This document shows positions 50,839 to 60,853 of a stretch of DNA of 64,000 nucleotides, in pieces. Source of the stretch: Pseudomonadota bacterium (GTDB taxonomy: Bacteria; Pseudomonadota; Gammaproteobacteria; Xanthomonadales; Xanthomonadaceae); assembly GCA_021821195.1 (NCBI GenBank), contig JAKACT010000002.1:372001-436000 (forward strand), read 5' to 3'. Every line of letters begins with the position of its first letter. The first letter of the stretch is position 1. Both the position numbers and the translations under genes were made by a program. A model generated the notes under the pieces. The model ran no database searches. It was not told where the DNA came from and was given only the letters and a program-made list of their open reading frames with translations.

Positions 50839-51609
50839 ATGCAGGTCTACGACAGTGAAGTGGGTTCGCGGCTGTGGCTGGGCAGCGCCCGCTATCCCTC
50901 GCCGGCGATCTTGTCCGAAGCGGTGCGCGGCGCGGGCTGCGACGTGGTGACCGTCTCGCTGCGTCGCGAAAACGCGCAGGCCGGCGCCGGACAGGCGTTC
51001 TGGGCGCTGATCCGCGAGCTGGGCGTGCGCGTGCTGCCCAATACCGCCGGCTGCCACACGGTGCAGGAGGCCGTCACCACCGCACGGATGGCGCGCGAGG
51101 TGTTCGACACCCGCTGGATCAAGTTGGAAGTGCTGGGCACGGGCGAGCTGCTGCAGCCGGACGTGTTCGGGCTGGTGGAGGCGGCGCGGATCCTCTGCGA
51201 CGAGGGTTTCCAGGTTTTCCCCTACACCACCGCCGACCTCGGCGTGGCCGAGCGCCTGCTCGATGCCGGCTGCCGGGTGCTGATGCCGTGGGGCGCGCCG
51301 ATCGGCAGCGCCCGCGGGCTGGCCGATCCATTCGCGCTGCGCGCGCTGCGCGCGCGCTTCCCCGACATCCCGCTGGTGGTCGATGCCGGCCTGGGCCTGC
51401 CGTCGCACGCGGCGATGGCGATGGAGCTGGGTTTCGATGCGGTGCTGGCGAACACCGCGGTGGCGCTGGCCGCCGACCCGGTGCGGATGGCGCGCGCGTT
51501 CGCCGATGCGGTGTGCGCCGGTGCCGCCGCGCATGCCGCGGGACCGATGCCGGTGCGCGATTTTGCCGAGCCCTCCACGCCGGTCATCGGCCAGGCCTGG
51601 CGCGCATGA
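50839..51609 (+). CDS. thiG: Thiazole synthase ThiG
   Basis: A 256-residue TIM-barrel enzyme that makes the thiazole phosphate from deoxyxylulose phosphate, ThiS thiocarboxylate and glycine imine. The Schiff-base lysine lies in WIKLEVLG (about residue 95), and [23 protein letters not shown] and [11 protein letters not shown] are diagnostic. A GGGAGG site overlaps the thiS end. It overlaps thiE by four bases. Confidence 0.97.
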   Translation: MQVYDSEVGSRLWLGSARYPSPAILSEAVRGAGCDVVTVSLRRENAQAGAGQAFWALIRELGVRVLPNTAGCHTVQEAVTTARMAREVFDTRWIKLEVLGTGELLQPDVFGLVEAARILCDEGFQVFPYTTADLGVAERLLDAGCRVLMPWGAPIGSARGLADPFALRALRARFPDIPLVVDAGLGLPSHAAMAMELGFDAVLANTAVALAADPVRMARAFADAVCAGAAAHAAGPMPVRDFAEPSTPVIGQAWRA

Positions 51610-52214
51610 GCCGGCTCGATCCCTTCTATCCGGTGGTCGACAGCGCCGCCTGGGTGCAGCGCCTGCTGCCGCTAGGCACCAGGTTGGTGCAGCTGCGGAT
51701 CAAGGACGCGCCGGAGGCGCGGCTGCGGGCGGAGATCGGTACCGCGCTAGTGGCCTGCCGCGCGCATGCCGCGCAGCTGGTGGTCAACGATCATTGGCAG
51801 CTGGCGCTGGACGCGGGCGCGGACTTCGTCCACCTCGGGCAGGAAGATCTGGAGGATGCCGACCTGCCGGCGCTGCGCCGGCGCGGCGTTCGGCTGGGCA
51901 TCAGCACCCACGACGAGGCCGAACTGGCGCGCGCGCTGGCGCTGGCGCCGGACTACATCGCGCTGGGTCCGGTGTATCCGACCACGCTGAAGCAGATGCC
52001 GTGGGCGCCGCAGGGGCTGCCGCGGATCGGCGAATGGAAAGCGAAGATCGGCACGCTGCCGCTGGTGGCGATCGGTGGCATCACCCTGGAACGCGCGCAA
52101 GGTTGTTTCGATGCCGGCGCCGACGCGGTGGCGCTGGTCAGCGACATCACCCGCCACCCGGAACCCGACGCGCGCACCGTGGCTTGGCTGCAGGCCACGC
52201 GGGGGCGGGCATGA
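51606..52214 (+). CDS. thiE: Thiamin phosphate synthase ThiE
   Basis: A 202-residue TIM-barrel enzyme joining HMP-PP and the thiazole phosphate. Motifs seen are [46 protein letters not shown] and VAIGGITLE, in the normal order. The ATG overlaps the thiG stop and the thiD start overlaps its own stop. The length is normal for ThiE. Confidence 0.96.
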   Translation: MSRLDPFYPVVDSAAWVQRLLPLGTRLVQLRIKDAPEARLRAEIGTALVACRAHAAQLVVNDHWQLALDAGADFVHLGQEDLEDADLPALRRRGVRLGISTHDEAELARALALAPDYIALGPVYPTTLKQMPWAPQGLPRIGEWKAKIGTLPLVAIGGITLERAQGCFDAGADAVALVSDITRHPEPDARTVAWLQATRGRA

Positions 52215-52963
52215 AGCCGCTGGCGCTCACCATCGCCGGCTCCGATTCCTGCGGCGGCGCCGGCCTGCAGGCCGACCTGGCCGCCTTCGCCGCGCTGGGC
52301 GTGCGTGGCGCCACCGCGATCACCGCGGTGACCGCGCAGAACCGCAGCGGCGTGCGCGCCGTGCAGGTGCTGCCGGCGACGCTGGTGCGCGACCAGATCG
52401 ATGCGGTGTTCGAGGAGGAGCCGGTGCGCGCGGTCAAGCTGGGCATGCTGGCGGAAGCGTCGATCATCGAAGTGGTGGCGGCCAGCCTGCGCCAGCATCG
52501 CGCACGCGCAGTGGTGATCGATCCGGTGATGATCGCAAGCTCCCGCGCGCGGCTGCTGCGCATCGAGGCGGTGGCCGCGCTGCGCCGCGAGCTGCTGCCG
52601 CTGGCCGACTGCCTGACCCCCAACCTCGACGAGGCCGCCGCGCTGCTGGATGCGCCGCGCGCGCAGGACGAGGCAGGGATGCTGGAACAGGGGCGCGCGC
52701 TGCTGGCGCTGGGGCCGCGTGCGGTGCTGATGAAGGGCGGGCACGCGCCGCTGGCCGAGGCGGTGGACCTGCTGGTGACTGCAGATGCAGTCCAGCGTTT
52801 TGCCGCGCCGTGGATCATCGGTGCCGACGGTCACGGCACCGGCTGCACGCTGTCCGCGGCAGTGGCGGCCGGGCTGGCGCTGGGCGACGGGCTGGAGGTC
52901 GCGGTGGGCGTCGCCAAGCGGCATCTGGGCCACTGGCTGGGCGAGCGCTTCAGGTCGTTGTAA
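52211..52963 (+). CDS. thiD: Hydroxymethylpyrimidine/phosphomethylpyrimidine kinase ThiD
   Basis: A 250-residue ribokinase-fold kinase that makes HMP-PP in two steps. It has [15 protein letters not shown] near the start, DPVMIASS in the middle, NLDEAAALL, and the anion-hole [17 protein letters not shown]. It is the last gene of the thi operon. Its 3' end overlaps ung, on the other strand, by 14 bases. Confidence 0.96.
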   Translation: MKPLALTIAGSDSCGGAGLQADLAAFAALGVRGATAITAVTAQNRSGVRAVQVLPATLVRDQIDAVFEEEPVRAVKLGMLAEASIIEVVAASLRQHRARAVVIDPVMIASSRARLLRIEAVAALRRELLPLADCLTPNLDEAAALLDAPRAQDEAGMLEQGRALLALGPRAVLMKGGHAPLAEAVDLLVTADAVQRFAAPWIIGADGHGTGCTLSAAVAAGLALGDGLEVAVGVAKRHLGHWLGERFRSL

Positions 52964-53660
52964 GCAGCGCGCGCGGCGGCAGCGACCAGTCGATCGGGGC
53001 CTTGCCGCAGCGCGCCAGGTACTGGTTGGCGGCGGAGAAGTGCCCGCAGCCAAGGAAGCCGCGGTGCGCCGATAGCGGCGAGGGGTGCGGCGCCTTCAGT
53101 ACCCGGTGGCGACGACCGTCGATCACCGCGCCCTTCTTTTGCGCGTAGCTGCCCCAGAGCAGGAACACCAATTGCTCGCACTCGCGGTTGAGCACGTCCA
53201 CCACATGGTCGGTGAAGCCTTCCCAGCCGCGTCCTTGGTGGCTGCCGGGCTTGCCGTCCTCCACCGTCAGCACGCTGTTGAGCAGCAGCACGCCGCGCCG
53301 CGCCCACGGCAGCAGGCAACCGTGGTCGGGACGGATGAAGCCGATGTCGCGCTCCAGCTCCTTGTAGATGTTCAGCAGCGACGGCGGCACCGGCACCCCC
53401 GGCGGCACCGAGAAGCACAGCCCGTGCGCCTGCCCGGCGCCGTGGTACGGGTCCTGGCCGAGGATGACCACCTCCACCGCGTCGAACGGCGTGGCGTCGA
53501 AGGCGGCGAAGATGTCCCTGCCGGGCGGGTAGATGCGCGCGCCGGCGGCCTTGCGCTGGCGCAGGAAGGCGGACAGTGCGCGCATGTCCTCGCGCGCGAA
53601 CCATTCGCCCACTCGCGCCTTCCAGCTCGGTTCCAGTTGCAGCGCGGCGGCGGCGTCCAT
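52950..53660 (-). CDS. ung: Uracil-DNA glycosylase, family 1
   Basis: A 236-residue base-excision enzyme that removes uracil from DNA. The water-activating loop GQDPYHG (68-74, Asp70) and the HPSPLS loop (about residue 195) are intact; [10 protein letters not shown] is also conserved. [14 protein letters not shown] is taken as the start; the upstream 34 codons overlap the small membrane protein gene. It is one gene of a ubiE-side cluster on the minus strand. Confidence 0.97.
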   Translation of the reverse strand: MDAAAALQLEPSWKARVGEWFAREDMRALSAFLRQRKAAGARIYPPGRDIFAAFDATPFDAVEVVILGQDPYHGAGQAHGLCFSVPPGVPVPPSLLNIYKELERDIGFIRPDHGCLLPWARRGVLLLNSVLTVEDGKPGSHQGRGWEGFTDHVVDVLNRECEQLVFLLWGSYAQKKGAVIDGRRHRVLKAPHPSPLSAHRGFLGCGHFSAANQYLARCGKAPIDWSLPPRALLTTT

Positions 53661-53665
53661 CGCGC

Positions 53666-53854
53666 TCAGATCACGCCGCGCTTCTTCTCGAACAGCAGGT
53701 AGGCCACGCCCAAGGCGGCGCCGATCCCCAGCGAGGCCGGCCAGCCCAGCGGGCCCAGCCACTTCACCAGCCCGGCCAGCAGCAGGCCCAGCACCACGAA
53801 CTGCGAATAGCGCCAGCGGCTTTCGCGAAAACTTTTCATCTCCGGGCCGGCCAT
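53666..53854 (-). CDS. Small membrane protein of unknown function
   Basis: A 62-residue protein with two likely membrane helices (about 17-34 and 38-55) and a basic C-terminus. Starts at 53854 or, with five fewer residues, at 53839. It is five bases from ung and four from ubiE in a compact minus-strand group, which supports a real gene. No family is recognised. Confidence 0.6.
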   Translation of the reverse strand: MAGPEMKSFRESRWRYSQFVVLGLLLAGLVKWLGPLGWPASLGIGAALGVAYLLFEKKRGVI

Positions 53855-53858
53855 CGGC

Positions 53859-54620
53859 TCAGACCTTGTAGCCGGTGTGGATGGCGACGATGCCGGCGCT
53901 CATGTTGCGGAAGCTGCAGCGGGCAAGCCCGGCTGCTTCCATCATCGCCTTGAGCTCGCGCTGCGGTGGATGCTTGCGGATCGACTCGGCCAGGTACTGG
54001 TAGCTCTCGGCGTCGCCGGCGAACAGGCTGCCCAGCTTCGGCAGCACCTTGAAGGAATGGAAGTCGTAGATCGGCTTGAACCACTCGGCCTGCACTTCGG
54101 AGAATTCCAGCACCCGCGCCTGCCCGCCGGGGCGCAGCACCCGCGCGATCTCGCGCAGCGCGGCGTCCTTGTCGGTCACGTTGCGCAGGCCGAAGGCCAT
54201 GGTGACGAGGTCGAAGCTGGCGTCGGGGAAGGGCAGGCATTCGGCGTTGCACTGCACGTACTCGAAGCCGCGCACGTTGCCGCGGTCGGTCATGCGGTCG
54301 CGGCCCACCCGCAGCATGTCGCCGTTGATGTCGCCCAGCACCAGTTCGCCGGTTTCGCCCACCCGCTCCTTCAGCAGCGCGGCGATGTCGCCGGTGCCGC
54401 CGGCCAGGTCGAGCACGCGGTCGCCCTTGCGCACCTGCGTGGTGGCGACGAAGAAGCGCTTCCACAGCCGGTGGATGCCCAGGCTCATGGCATCGTTCAT
54501 CAGGTCGTACTTGCCGGCCACCGAGGTGAACACCTCGGCGACCAGCTTCTGCTTCTGGGCCACCGGCACGTCGCGGAAACCGAAGTGGGTGGTGCCGGCT
54601 TTGTCCTGGGCTGTATCCAT
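53859..54620 (-). CDS. ubiE: Ubiquinone/menaquinone C-methyltransferase UbiE
   Basis: A 253-residue SAM-dependent methyltransferase for the C-methylation step of ubiquinone (and, where present, menaquinone) synthesis. Methyltransferase motif I is LDLAGGTGD (70-78); [25 protein letters not shown], and the C-terminal [15 protein letters not shown] are diagnostic. It is the first of the ubiE-small-protein-ung group and divergent from the GspE-like gene by 90 bases. Confidence 0.97.
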   Translation of the reverse strand: MDTAQDKAGTTHFGFRDVPVAQKQKLVAEVFTSVAGKYDLMNDAMSLGIHRLWKRFFVATTQVRKGDRVLDLAGGTGDIAALLKERVGETGELVLGDINGDMLRVGRDRMTDRGNVRGFEYVQCNAECLPFPDASFDLVTMAFGLRNVTDKDAALREIARVLRPGGQARVLEFSEVQAEWFKPIYDFHSFKVLPKLGSLFAGDAESYQYLAESIRKHPPQRELKAMMEAAGLARCSFRNMSAGIVAIHTGYKV

Positions 54621-54710
54621 GGCGGGGATTATCGCACCATGGATTGACCCCGATCATGCCAGCCGGCCGCCGCCCGGCGAGAATGGTCCCGACCGCCGCC
54701 GGAGCCCGCC

Positions 54711-56387
54711 ATGCAATCACCCGAATCGCACCAGCCGCTGCTGATTGCCGACGACCGCGCACTGGAGGCCTACATGGCCGACGTGCACGGCAAGAACTTC
54801 GCGTCGCGCCGCGACGGCGGGATCGCGCTGGCGGACTGGCTGGCCAGCGGCGACGACGCCGAGGAACGCAGCTACCGCCATGCCGAGCGGCTGGGCCTGC
54901 CACTGGTGCGGCTGCCCGAGGTGGCGGTGGATCCGCAGGTGGCGGCGCTGCTGCGCCCCGAGCAGGCGCGCCAGCTGCGGGTGGTGCCGCTGCGCCTGCA
55001 CAACGGCCTGCTGGCCGCAGCGATGGAGGACCCTACCAGCCAGCAGGCGATGGCCGCGCTGGAGTTCGCCACCGCCCACCACGTGCTGCCGATGGTGGCC
55101 AGCGCGCGCGGCATCCGCGAGGCGATCGCCCACAGCTACGACCTGGCCGAGGACCGCGAAACCGTGCGCCAGCTCGGCCTGGACCCGCATGCGGCCGGGA
55201 TCGAGAGCGAGGCCGAGGCCAACCGGCTGGCGCGCGAACAGCCGGTCGTGCGGCTGGTGCACGGCCTGATCGCCGACGCGGTGGCCCGCCGCGCCTCCGA
55301 CATCCACCTGCGCCCGGGCGAACACGATACCGACGTGCTGTTCCGCATCGACGACGAACTGGTGCCGGTGCGCAGCCTGATGCGCGCCCTGCACCCGGCC
55401 GCGATCAGCCGGGTGAAGGTGCTCGGCGCGATGAACCTGGCCGAGCACCGGCTGCCGCAGGACGGCCGCACCAGTTTCATCCTCGACAACGGCGGCAAGG
55501 TCGACCTGCGCATCTCGATCCTGCCGACGGTGAACGGCGAAAGCGCGGTGGTGCGCCTGCTGGACCCGCGCGAGGGCCTGTGGAACCTCGACCAGCTGGG
55601 CCTGAGCGAGGCCGACAAGCTGCGCGTGGACGACGTGATGACGCGCAGCCACGGCATGTTCCTGACCACCGGGCCCACCGGCTGCGGCAAGTCCACCACC
55701 CTGTACGCGATGCTGCTGGAGATGCGCAAGCAGCGCATCAACATCCTCACCATCGAGGACCCGGTGGAGTTCCACGTCGCCGAGATCCAGCAGATGCAGG
55801 TCAACCGCGCGGCCGGCTTCACCTTCGCCAGCGCGATGCGCAACTTCCTGCGCCATGACCCCGACGTGATCATGGTGGGCGAGATCCGCGACCGCGAGAC
55901 CGCCGGCATTGCGGTGGAAAGCGCGCTCACCGGCCACTTGATGCTGAGCACCCTGCACACCAACACCGCCGCGACCACGGTCACCCGCCTGCTCGACCTG
56001 GGCGTGGAGCCCTACCTGCTGCGCGCCAGCCTGCTGGCGGTGATGTCGCAGCGGCTGGTGCGGATCACCTGCCCGCATTGCCGCGAGGTCGAGCAGGTGC
56101 CGGCGCGCATCCGCGAAGCGCTGGGCGTGGGTGCCGACGAGGTGTTCCACACCGGACGCGGCTGCGCCCGCTGCGAAGGGCTGGGCGTGCACGGCCGACG
56201 CGCGGTCTACGAGCTGCTGGTGATGAGCCCGCGCCTGCGCGAACTGGTGGTGCCCGGCGCCGAGGCCGACAGCATCCACCGCGTGGCGGTGGAGGAGGGC
56301 ATGGTGCCGATCACCCAGGCCGCGGTGGCGCTGGCGCGCAGCGGCGAGATCTCGCTGTCGGAAGCCTGGCGGGTGCGCGCGGACTGA
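54711..56387 (+). CDS. GspE/PilB-type secretion ATPase (orphan)
   Basis: A 558-residue hexameric ATPase of the type II secretion/type IV pilus family. It has a T2SSE N-terminal domain (about 40-150), Walker A GPTGCGKST (about 321-329), the His box GHLMLSTLHTN, and a zinc-binding CPHC...CARC pair (about 455-490). Such ATPases drive pseudopilus or pilus assembly at the inner membrane. No other gsp or pil gene is adjacent; ubiE and a mutarotase flank it, so its partner system lies elsewhere. The start MQSPESHQP is the first ATG in frame. Length is typical (about 560). Confidence 0.9.
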   Translation: MQSPESHQPLLIADDRALEAYMADVHGKNFASRRDGGIALADWLASGDDAEERSYRHAERLGLPLVRLPEVAVDPQVAALLRPEQARQLRVVPLRLHNGLLAAAMEDPTSQQAMAALEFATAHHVLPMVASARGIREAIAHSYDLAEDRETVRQLGLDPHAAGIESEAEANRLAREQPVVRLVHGLIADAVARRASDIHLRPGEHDTDVLFRIDDELVPVRSLMRALHPAAISRVKVLGAMNLAEHRLPQDGRTSFILDNGGKVDLRISILPTVNGESAVVRLLDPREGLWNLDQLGLSEADKLRVDDVMTRSHGMFLTTGPTGCGKSTTLYAMLLEMRKQRINILTIEDPVEFHVAEIQQMQVNRAAGFTFASAMRNFLRHDPDVIMVGEIRDRETAGIAVESALTGHLMLSTLHTNTAATTVTRLLDLGVEPYLLRASLLAVMSQRLVRITCPHCREVEQVPARIREALGVGADEVFHTGRGCARCEGLGVHGRRAVYELLVMSPRLRELVVPGAEADSIHRVAVEEGMVPITQAAVALARSGEISLSEAWRVRAD

Positions 56388-56413
56388 GTCTGCCTGCATG
56401 CGACACTGCGCGC

Positions 56414-57232
56414 ATGCAGACTGAATCGGTTTCCTTCCGCGGCACGCCCTGCCTGCGCATCACCGCCGACGGCGCCAGCGCACTGGTTTCCCTGCACGGT
56501 GCGCAAGTCCTGTCGTGGCGGCTCGCCGACGGGCGTGAACGCCTGTTCCTGTCGGAGCGCGCGGTATTCGATGGCAACACGGCGATCCGCGGCGGCATCC
56601 CGGTGATCTTTCCGCAGTTCGGCGAGCGCGGCGCGGGCCATCGGCACGGCTTCGCCCGCAACCGCGCGTGGATGTTCGCGGGCGTGGAAGGCGACGAAGC
56701 CGTGTTCACGTTGGCCGGCGACGGCAGCGATGCCGACTGGCCGCATTCCTTCATCGCCCGCCTGCGCATCGGCCTGGCCGGCGAACGACTGCAGGTTGCG
56801 CTGGAGATCGGCAACACCGGCACCACGCCGTTCGCCTTCACCGCTGCCCTGCACAGCTACCTGCGCGTGGACGACATCGCCCATGCCGCCATCGAAGGCT
56901 TGCAGGGCTGCGACTTCGAAGACAGCGTCAACGGCGGCACCCTGCACCGCCAGCACGACTACGAAGTCACGTTTGACGGGGAGACCGACCGCATCTACAA
57001 CGACGTGGTCGCACCGCTGGCGCTGCTGGATGGCGCGCACCGGCTCGACATCGAACAGGACGGCTTCGGCGACGTAGTGGTCTGGAACCCGGGCGAACAG
57101 TTGTGCGCGCGCATCGCCGACCTGGCCCCGGACGACTGGAAATGCTTCGCCTGCGTGGAAGCCGGGCAGGTGTTGCAGCCGGTGGTGCTGGGGCCGGGGG
57201 AGCGGTGGTCCGGGGTGCAGCGTCTGGGCTGA
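56414..57232 (+). CDS. D-hexose-6-phosphate mutarotase
   Basis: A 272-residue aldose-1-epimerase-like protein of the YeaD family, which interconverts alpha and beta glucose 6-phosphate. Motifs are HGAQVLSWR, GGIPVIFPQFG, RHGFARNRAW (with the catalytic histidine) and, later, VVWNPGEQ. The ATG at 56414 is 26 bases after the GspE-like stop. It precedes the convergent hsdR gene; 202 bases lie between the stops. Length is typical. Confidence 0.92.
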   Translation: MQTESVSFRGTPCLRITADGASALVSLHGAQVLSWRLADGRERLFLSERAVFDGNTAIRGGIPVIFPQFGERGAGHRHGFARNRAWMFAGVEGDEAVFTLAGDGSDADWPHSFIARLRIGLAGERLQVALEIGNTGTTPFAFTAALHSYLRVDDIAHAAIEGLQGCDFEDSVNGGTLHRQHDYEVTFDGETDRIYNDVVAPLALLDGAHRLDIEQDGFGDVVVWNPGEQLCARIADLAPDDWKCFACVEAGQVLQPVVLGPGERWSGVQRLG

Positions 57233-57339
57233 TGCGCGTGGTGGTTCAACCTTTCGCGGGTTCGGTGAGTGCCTTTGGCATCGGGCGTCCGCATTAGCGA
57301 CGTCCTTGGTGTGCTGTTTGCCGTCCGCTGCGGTCAACT

Positions 57340-57368
57340 CCAACTGGTGACAATCCGTCACCAGTTGG
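57340..57368. repeat. Perfect 12-base-stem hairpin between the mutarotase and hsdR
   Basis: CCAACTGGTGAC (57340-57351), loop AATCC, and GTCACCAGTTGG (57357-57368). No T-run on either strand. It lies in the 202-base convergent gap and may be a terminator, a transcript-stabilising hairpin, or an insertion scar at the R-M locus edge. Confidence 0.6.
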
Positions 57369-57434
57369 CCTTCCTCGGCAAGCTGGTGTGTCTGCTTGTC
57401 CTGTACTTGCTTGCGGTGGTGGCGTCCGGCTGGG

Positions 57435-59765
57435 TCAGTTCCGACCGGGCGGCAGGTACAGGTATTTTTGGAAGCCGACGAAGGTCTGCCTGATCTGTTC
57501 CGGTGTGCCAAGGTCGGCTGCCGCATCCGCAATGGCGTTGTACTTCAGGCGCAGCAGGGGCGTGAGCTTGCCGAGGTCGAGCTCGTCCACGCCCTCGTGG
57601 ACATAGTGCTCCAGCACGAACTCGACGAAGTCGAGATGGCGGTTGCTCTTGTAGCTGTCGCTGATACCGGACTTCGCCAGCACGGCGCGTTCGCTGCGCG
57701 GGATCGGCGCGCGGGTATAGGCCACATAAGCCAGGACGTCGAAGAGATCGCTGTCCTCGGCCTCGATGGCCTTCTGCATTTCCGCCAGCGCCTCGCGACC
57801 AAAGCCCTTGTCGGCCAGTCCGTCCAGCAGCGCCCTGCGCGTGACCGGATCACTCCAGATCTCGCGCAACTGGTCCTCGTCCTTGAAGAAGTTGGGCAGC
57901 GCCCCGAACAGCCCTTCCAGGAACTGCGCCGCCGACATCGGCTTGCCATCGGCACTCCAGAACGTGGTCGCCACCATGCTCTGGAGCTGGCGCACCTTGC
58001 CATCGGCAAGTTTGACCTTGATGCGCTGGGGGCGGGGCTCCATCGGGTCGGACTGGACCGACGCCGCCACGACGTCCGCCTCACTGGCCGTTAGCCGCGC
58101 TGCGCGCGGTTCCGGTTCCACCGGCTCGCCGTCCCATTCCGGGTCGCTGAAATGCAGGTAAGCCTTCACGAAATCGTGGAGGGTGAAGTAGTCCTTGCCC
58201 TCGTACAGGCGGGTGCCGCGGCCGACGATCTGCTTGAACTCGATCATCGAGTTGACCGGGCGCATCAGCACGATGTTGCGCACATTGCGCGCATCCACGC
58301 CGGTGGACAGCTTCTGCGACGTGGTGAGGATGGTCGGGATGGTCTTCTCGTTGTCCTGGAAGTCGCGCAGGTATTCCTCGCCTTTCGCTCCGTCGTTGGC
58401 AGTGACACGCACGCAGTACAGCGGATCCGGATTGGCCTTGTTCTGGTTGATCAGGTCGCGCACCAAGGCCGCGTGTTCCTGGGTGGCGCAGAACACCAGC
58501 GTCTTTTCCTTGGGATCGACCTGCTTCATCCATTCCTGCACGCGGAACGCTTCGCGCTCGGGGATGACGATGATCCGGTTGAAGTCCGACTCGGTATAGC
58601 GCTTGCCGGGCAGCACCTCGCCCTCCACCACGGCGTCGTCCGGCGTGTAGGTGTAGTCGTCCAGCGTGGTGGCCCACTGTTTGACCCGGAACGGGGTCAG
58701 GAAGCCATCGTTGATGCCTTCCTTCAGCGAATAGGAATAGACCGGCTCGCCGAAATAGGCGTAGGTGTCGGCATTGCTCCGCCGCAGTGGCGTGGCGGTC
58801 AGGCCCAGCTGCACGGCCGGCGAGAAGTACTCCAGGATCGCCCGCCAGCTGCTCTCGTCCTTCGCGCCGCCGCGGTGGCATTCGTCGATGACGATGAAGT
58901 CGAAGAAGTCGGGCGGGTAGTCGCCGAAGTACGGCGTTTCGCCAGGCCCGCTCATGAAGGTCTGGAAGATGGTGAAGAACACGCTGCCGTTTTTCGGCAC
59001 CCGGCCCTTCTTGCGGATCTCATCGGGGGCGATGCGCACCAGCGCGTCGTCATCGAAGGCGGAAAACGCGTTGTAGGCCTGGTCGGCCAGGATGTTGCGG
59101 TCCGCCAGGAACAGGATGCGCGGCCGTCGCGTCGGCTCGCCCTCGCCCTTCCAGTCAGTGAGGTTCCACTTGCTCTGGAACAGCTTCCACGCCAGCTGGA
59201 ACGCGGTGAAGGTCTTGCCGGTGCCGGTGGCCAGGGTCAGCAGGATGCGGTCGCGGCCCTCGCTGATGGCGTCCAGCACGCGCTGGATGGCGATGTCCTG
59301 GTAATAGCGGCCCTGCCAGGTGCCGCCCTTGTCCTCGAAAGGAACCGCGGCGAAGCGGTCGCGCCAGGCGTTGGCATGGGCGAAGGTGCGCGCCCACAGT
59401 TCCTCGGGCCCGGGGAAGGTGGGCACATCGCCTTCGCTGCCCGTGGCCATGTCGATGCCGTAGATCGCCTGCCCGTTGGCGGCGTAGGTGAAGCGCACCG
59501 CCAGCTTGGCCGCGTAGGCCTTGGCCTGCATCACGCCCTCGGTACAGGGCACGGCCCACGCCTTGGCCTCCACCACCGCCAGCCGGGTGTTGCGGTGGAT
59601 CAGCACGTAGTCCGCGATCTCGGGCTTGGCCCGCTGCCCGTGGCCCTGCAGCCGCCCTTCGGTGATGCGGAACTCGCGGCGGATCTGGCTGCCTTCCACC
59701 ACGCTCCAGCCCGCGGCCTTCAAGGCCGGGTCGATATGTTCGGCGCGGGTCTCGGCTTCGTTCAT
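57435..59765 (-). CDS. hsdR: Type I restriction enzyme R subunit (EcoEI-like HsdR)
   Basis: A 776-residue motor-nuclease subunit. The nuclease core is near the N-terminus: Asp52 in EIADYVLI and EAK at 66-68. Walker A is ATGTGKT (179-185), the DEAD-box is IDECH (about 293-297), and LSTGVDARNVRNIVLMRPV and QIVGRGTRLYEG are helicase motifs V-VI. The C-terminus resembles EcoEI R. It translocates and cuts DNA with HsdM and HsdS. GGGGAG is close upstream of the ATG. Composition is less GC-rich than neighbours, consistent with transfer. It lies 194 bases after the DUF3800 gene. Confidence 0.94.
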   Translation of the reverse strand: MNEAETRAEHIDPALKAAGWSVVEGSQIRREFRITEGRLQGHGQRAKPEIADYVLIHRNTRLAVVEAKAWAVPCTEGVMQAKAYAAKLAVRFTYAANGQAIYGIDMATGSEGDVPTFPGPEELWARTFAHANAWRDRFAAVPFEDKGGTWQGRYYQDIAIQRVLDAISEGRDRILLTLATGTGKTFTAFQLAWKLFQSKWNLTDWKGEGEPTRRPRILFLADRNILADQAYNAFSAFDDDALVRIAPDEIRKKGRVPKNGSVFFTIFQTFMSGPGETPYFGDYPPDFFDFIVIDECHRGGAKDESSWRAILEYFSPAVQLGLTATPLRRSNADTYAYFGEPVYSYSLKEGINDGFLTPFRVKQWATTLDDYTYTPDDAVVEGEVLPGKRYTESDFNRIIVIPEREAFRVQEWMKQVDPKEKTLVFCATQEHAALVRDLINQNKANPDPLYCVRVTANDGAKGEEYLRDFQDNEKTIPTILTTSQKLSTGVDARNVRNIVLMRPVNSMIEFKQIVGRGTRLYEGKDYFTLHDFVKAYLHFSDPEWDGEPVEPEPRAARLTASEADVVAASVQSDPMEPRPQRIKVKLADGKVRQLQSMVATTFWSADGKPMSAAQFLEGLFGALPNFFKDEDQLREIWSDPVTRRALLDGLADKGFGREALAEMQKAIEAEDSDLFDVLAYVAYTRAPIPRSERAVLAKSGISDSYKSNRHLDFVEFVLEHYVHEGVDELDLGKLTPLLRLKYNAIADAAADLGTPEQIRQTFVGFQKYLYLPPGRN

Positions 59766-59821
59766 GGGCTCCCCTTCGACAGTGAGGATATCAACGTGCG
59801 CTATAGTTCAGCCCAACATGG

Positions 59822-59857
59822 CCCCCGCCTCTTGGTTCCCCGGAACTTACGCGGGGG
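59822..59857 (-). promoter_or_regulatory. Nested hairpin in the hsdR leader
   Basis: CCCCCGC (59822-59828) and GCGGGGG (59851-59857) enclose a second stem GTTCC/GGAAC. It is in the 194-base gap before hsdR, about 60 bases upstream of its start. It could separate expression of the R subunit from that of M and S. Function is unknown. Confidence 0.45.
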
Positions 59858-59959
59858 TTCTTTTCAGGATCGAGCGCGTGCTTGCATTTCTCGGCCACTG
59901 AGACATACTTGCCGCAAGTGGGTTGGGGGTTCCCGGCCGGCGTCATGGCCTCGGTGCGT

Positions 59960-60844
59960 TCACCGGGGCCTTTCGCTTTCTGGGGCTGGGTGAATTTTCA
60001 GTCCCCAACCTTCAAAGTCCGCCCCAACGCGCTTGCGGCCGCCGCTGCAAAAGAACTTGCGCTTCAGCACCTCGAACGCGCGATTGGCCTGGCCGGGTCG
60101 AACCACGGAAAGCCCGATGGGGCGTGCCACCAGATCGGCCAGTTGCAGGCCCGTCGAGTTGGTTCTCTTGTCGGCGAACACGACCTCGAAGGGTAAGGGC
60201 CGCCCGAACCTATTCTCGCCTGCGCACATGCGCCGGAACTCCAATTCCAGTTCGGCATCCTCCTTCTTGCCCCTGCACTCGACGACGACATGGGTCGGCA
60301 AGTCATCCTGGTGTTTCTCCTGCATCAACTCGTACAGCGTCTCCAGACAGAAGCCCAAGGCAAGGTGATATGGATTTTCACTGCGTTCACGCAGTCTCGC
60401 CTTGTCGATGACACAACCAATCAGGATGAAGTTGTTGGCCTCGATGATGCCGGTCAGCTCATCTAGGAATGCAGCCTTGTGCGGCCGGCTGGAGAACCGG
60501 AAGTCGCCACGCTCCTTGCGGATATCGGTCTCGTGCAGCACCACGACGTCATGACCGAAGTGCTTGAACTTGAACCCCTCCAGTGCGGGCACGATCTTGC
60601 TGGCGTAGTAGGCTTTCTGGAACACGCAGAAAGCCAGCACGAACACCGGATACTGCGGGTCAATGCTCTCCAGGCTGTGGTCGCCGCTCTCGTCCACATA
60701 GACCACGTAGTTGCTGTACTGCTTGCCCGGCACCATTGGCCCCGCTTCCCGCACCTGCGCCGGGACGTGTTCGCCGAATAGCGGATATTGGCCGGAAGTA
60801 TCCAGCGCCGATGGTTTGTCGGAAGGCGGTGACGGATTGGTCAT
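59960..60844 (-). CDS. DUF3800 domain protein in the R-M operon
   Basis: A 294-residue protein with the DUF3800 signature VVYVDESGDHSLES (about 46-60), then FVLAFCVF and a later acid-rich C-terminal half including VVECRGKKEDAELE and LQLADLVA. DUF3800 is predicted to be RNase H-like, with Asp/Glu positions as metal ligands; no reaction is established. It lies nine bases after hsdS, before hsdR, and is often found in mobile or defence regions. An accessory role is inferred. Confidence 0.85.
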   Translation of the reverse strand: MTNPSPPSDKPSALDTSGQYPLFGEHVPAQVREAGPMVPGKQYSNYVVYVDESGDHSLESIDPQYPVFVLAFCVFQKAYYASKIVPALEGFKFKHFGHDVVVLHETDIRKERGDFRFSSRPHKAAFLDELTGIIEANNFILIGCVIDKARLRERSENPYHLALGFCLETLYELMQEKHQDDLPTHVVVECRGKKEDAELELEFRRMCAGENRFGRPLPFEVVFADKRTNSTGLQLADLVARPIGLSVVRPGQANRAFEVLKRKFFCSGGRKRVGADFEGWGLKIHPAPESERPR

Positions 60845-60853
60845 GGGGTCAGC

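Noticed and set aside
57269-57493. A 74-residue plus-strand frame with a hydrophobic segment between mutarotase and hsdR
   Set aside because: It spans the 57340 hairpin, overlaps the hsdR 3' end and has no ribosome-binding site; likely chance.
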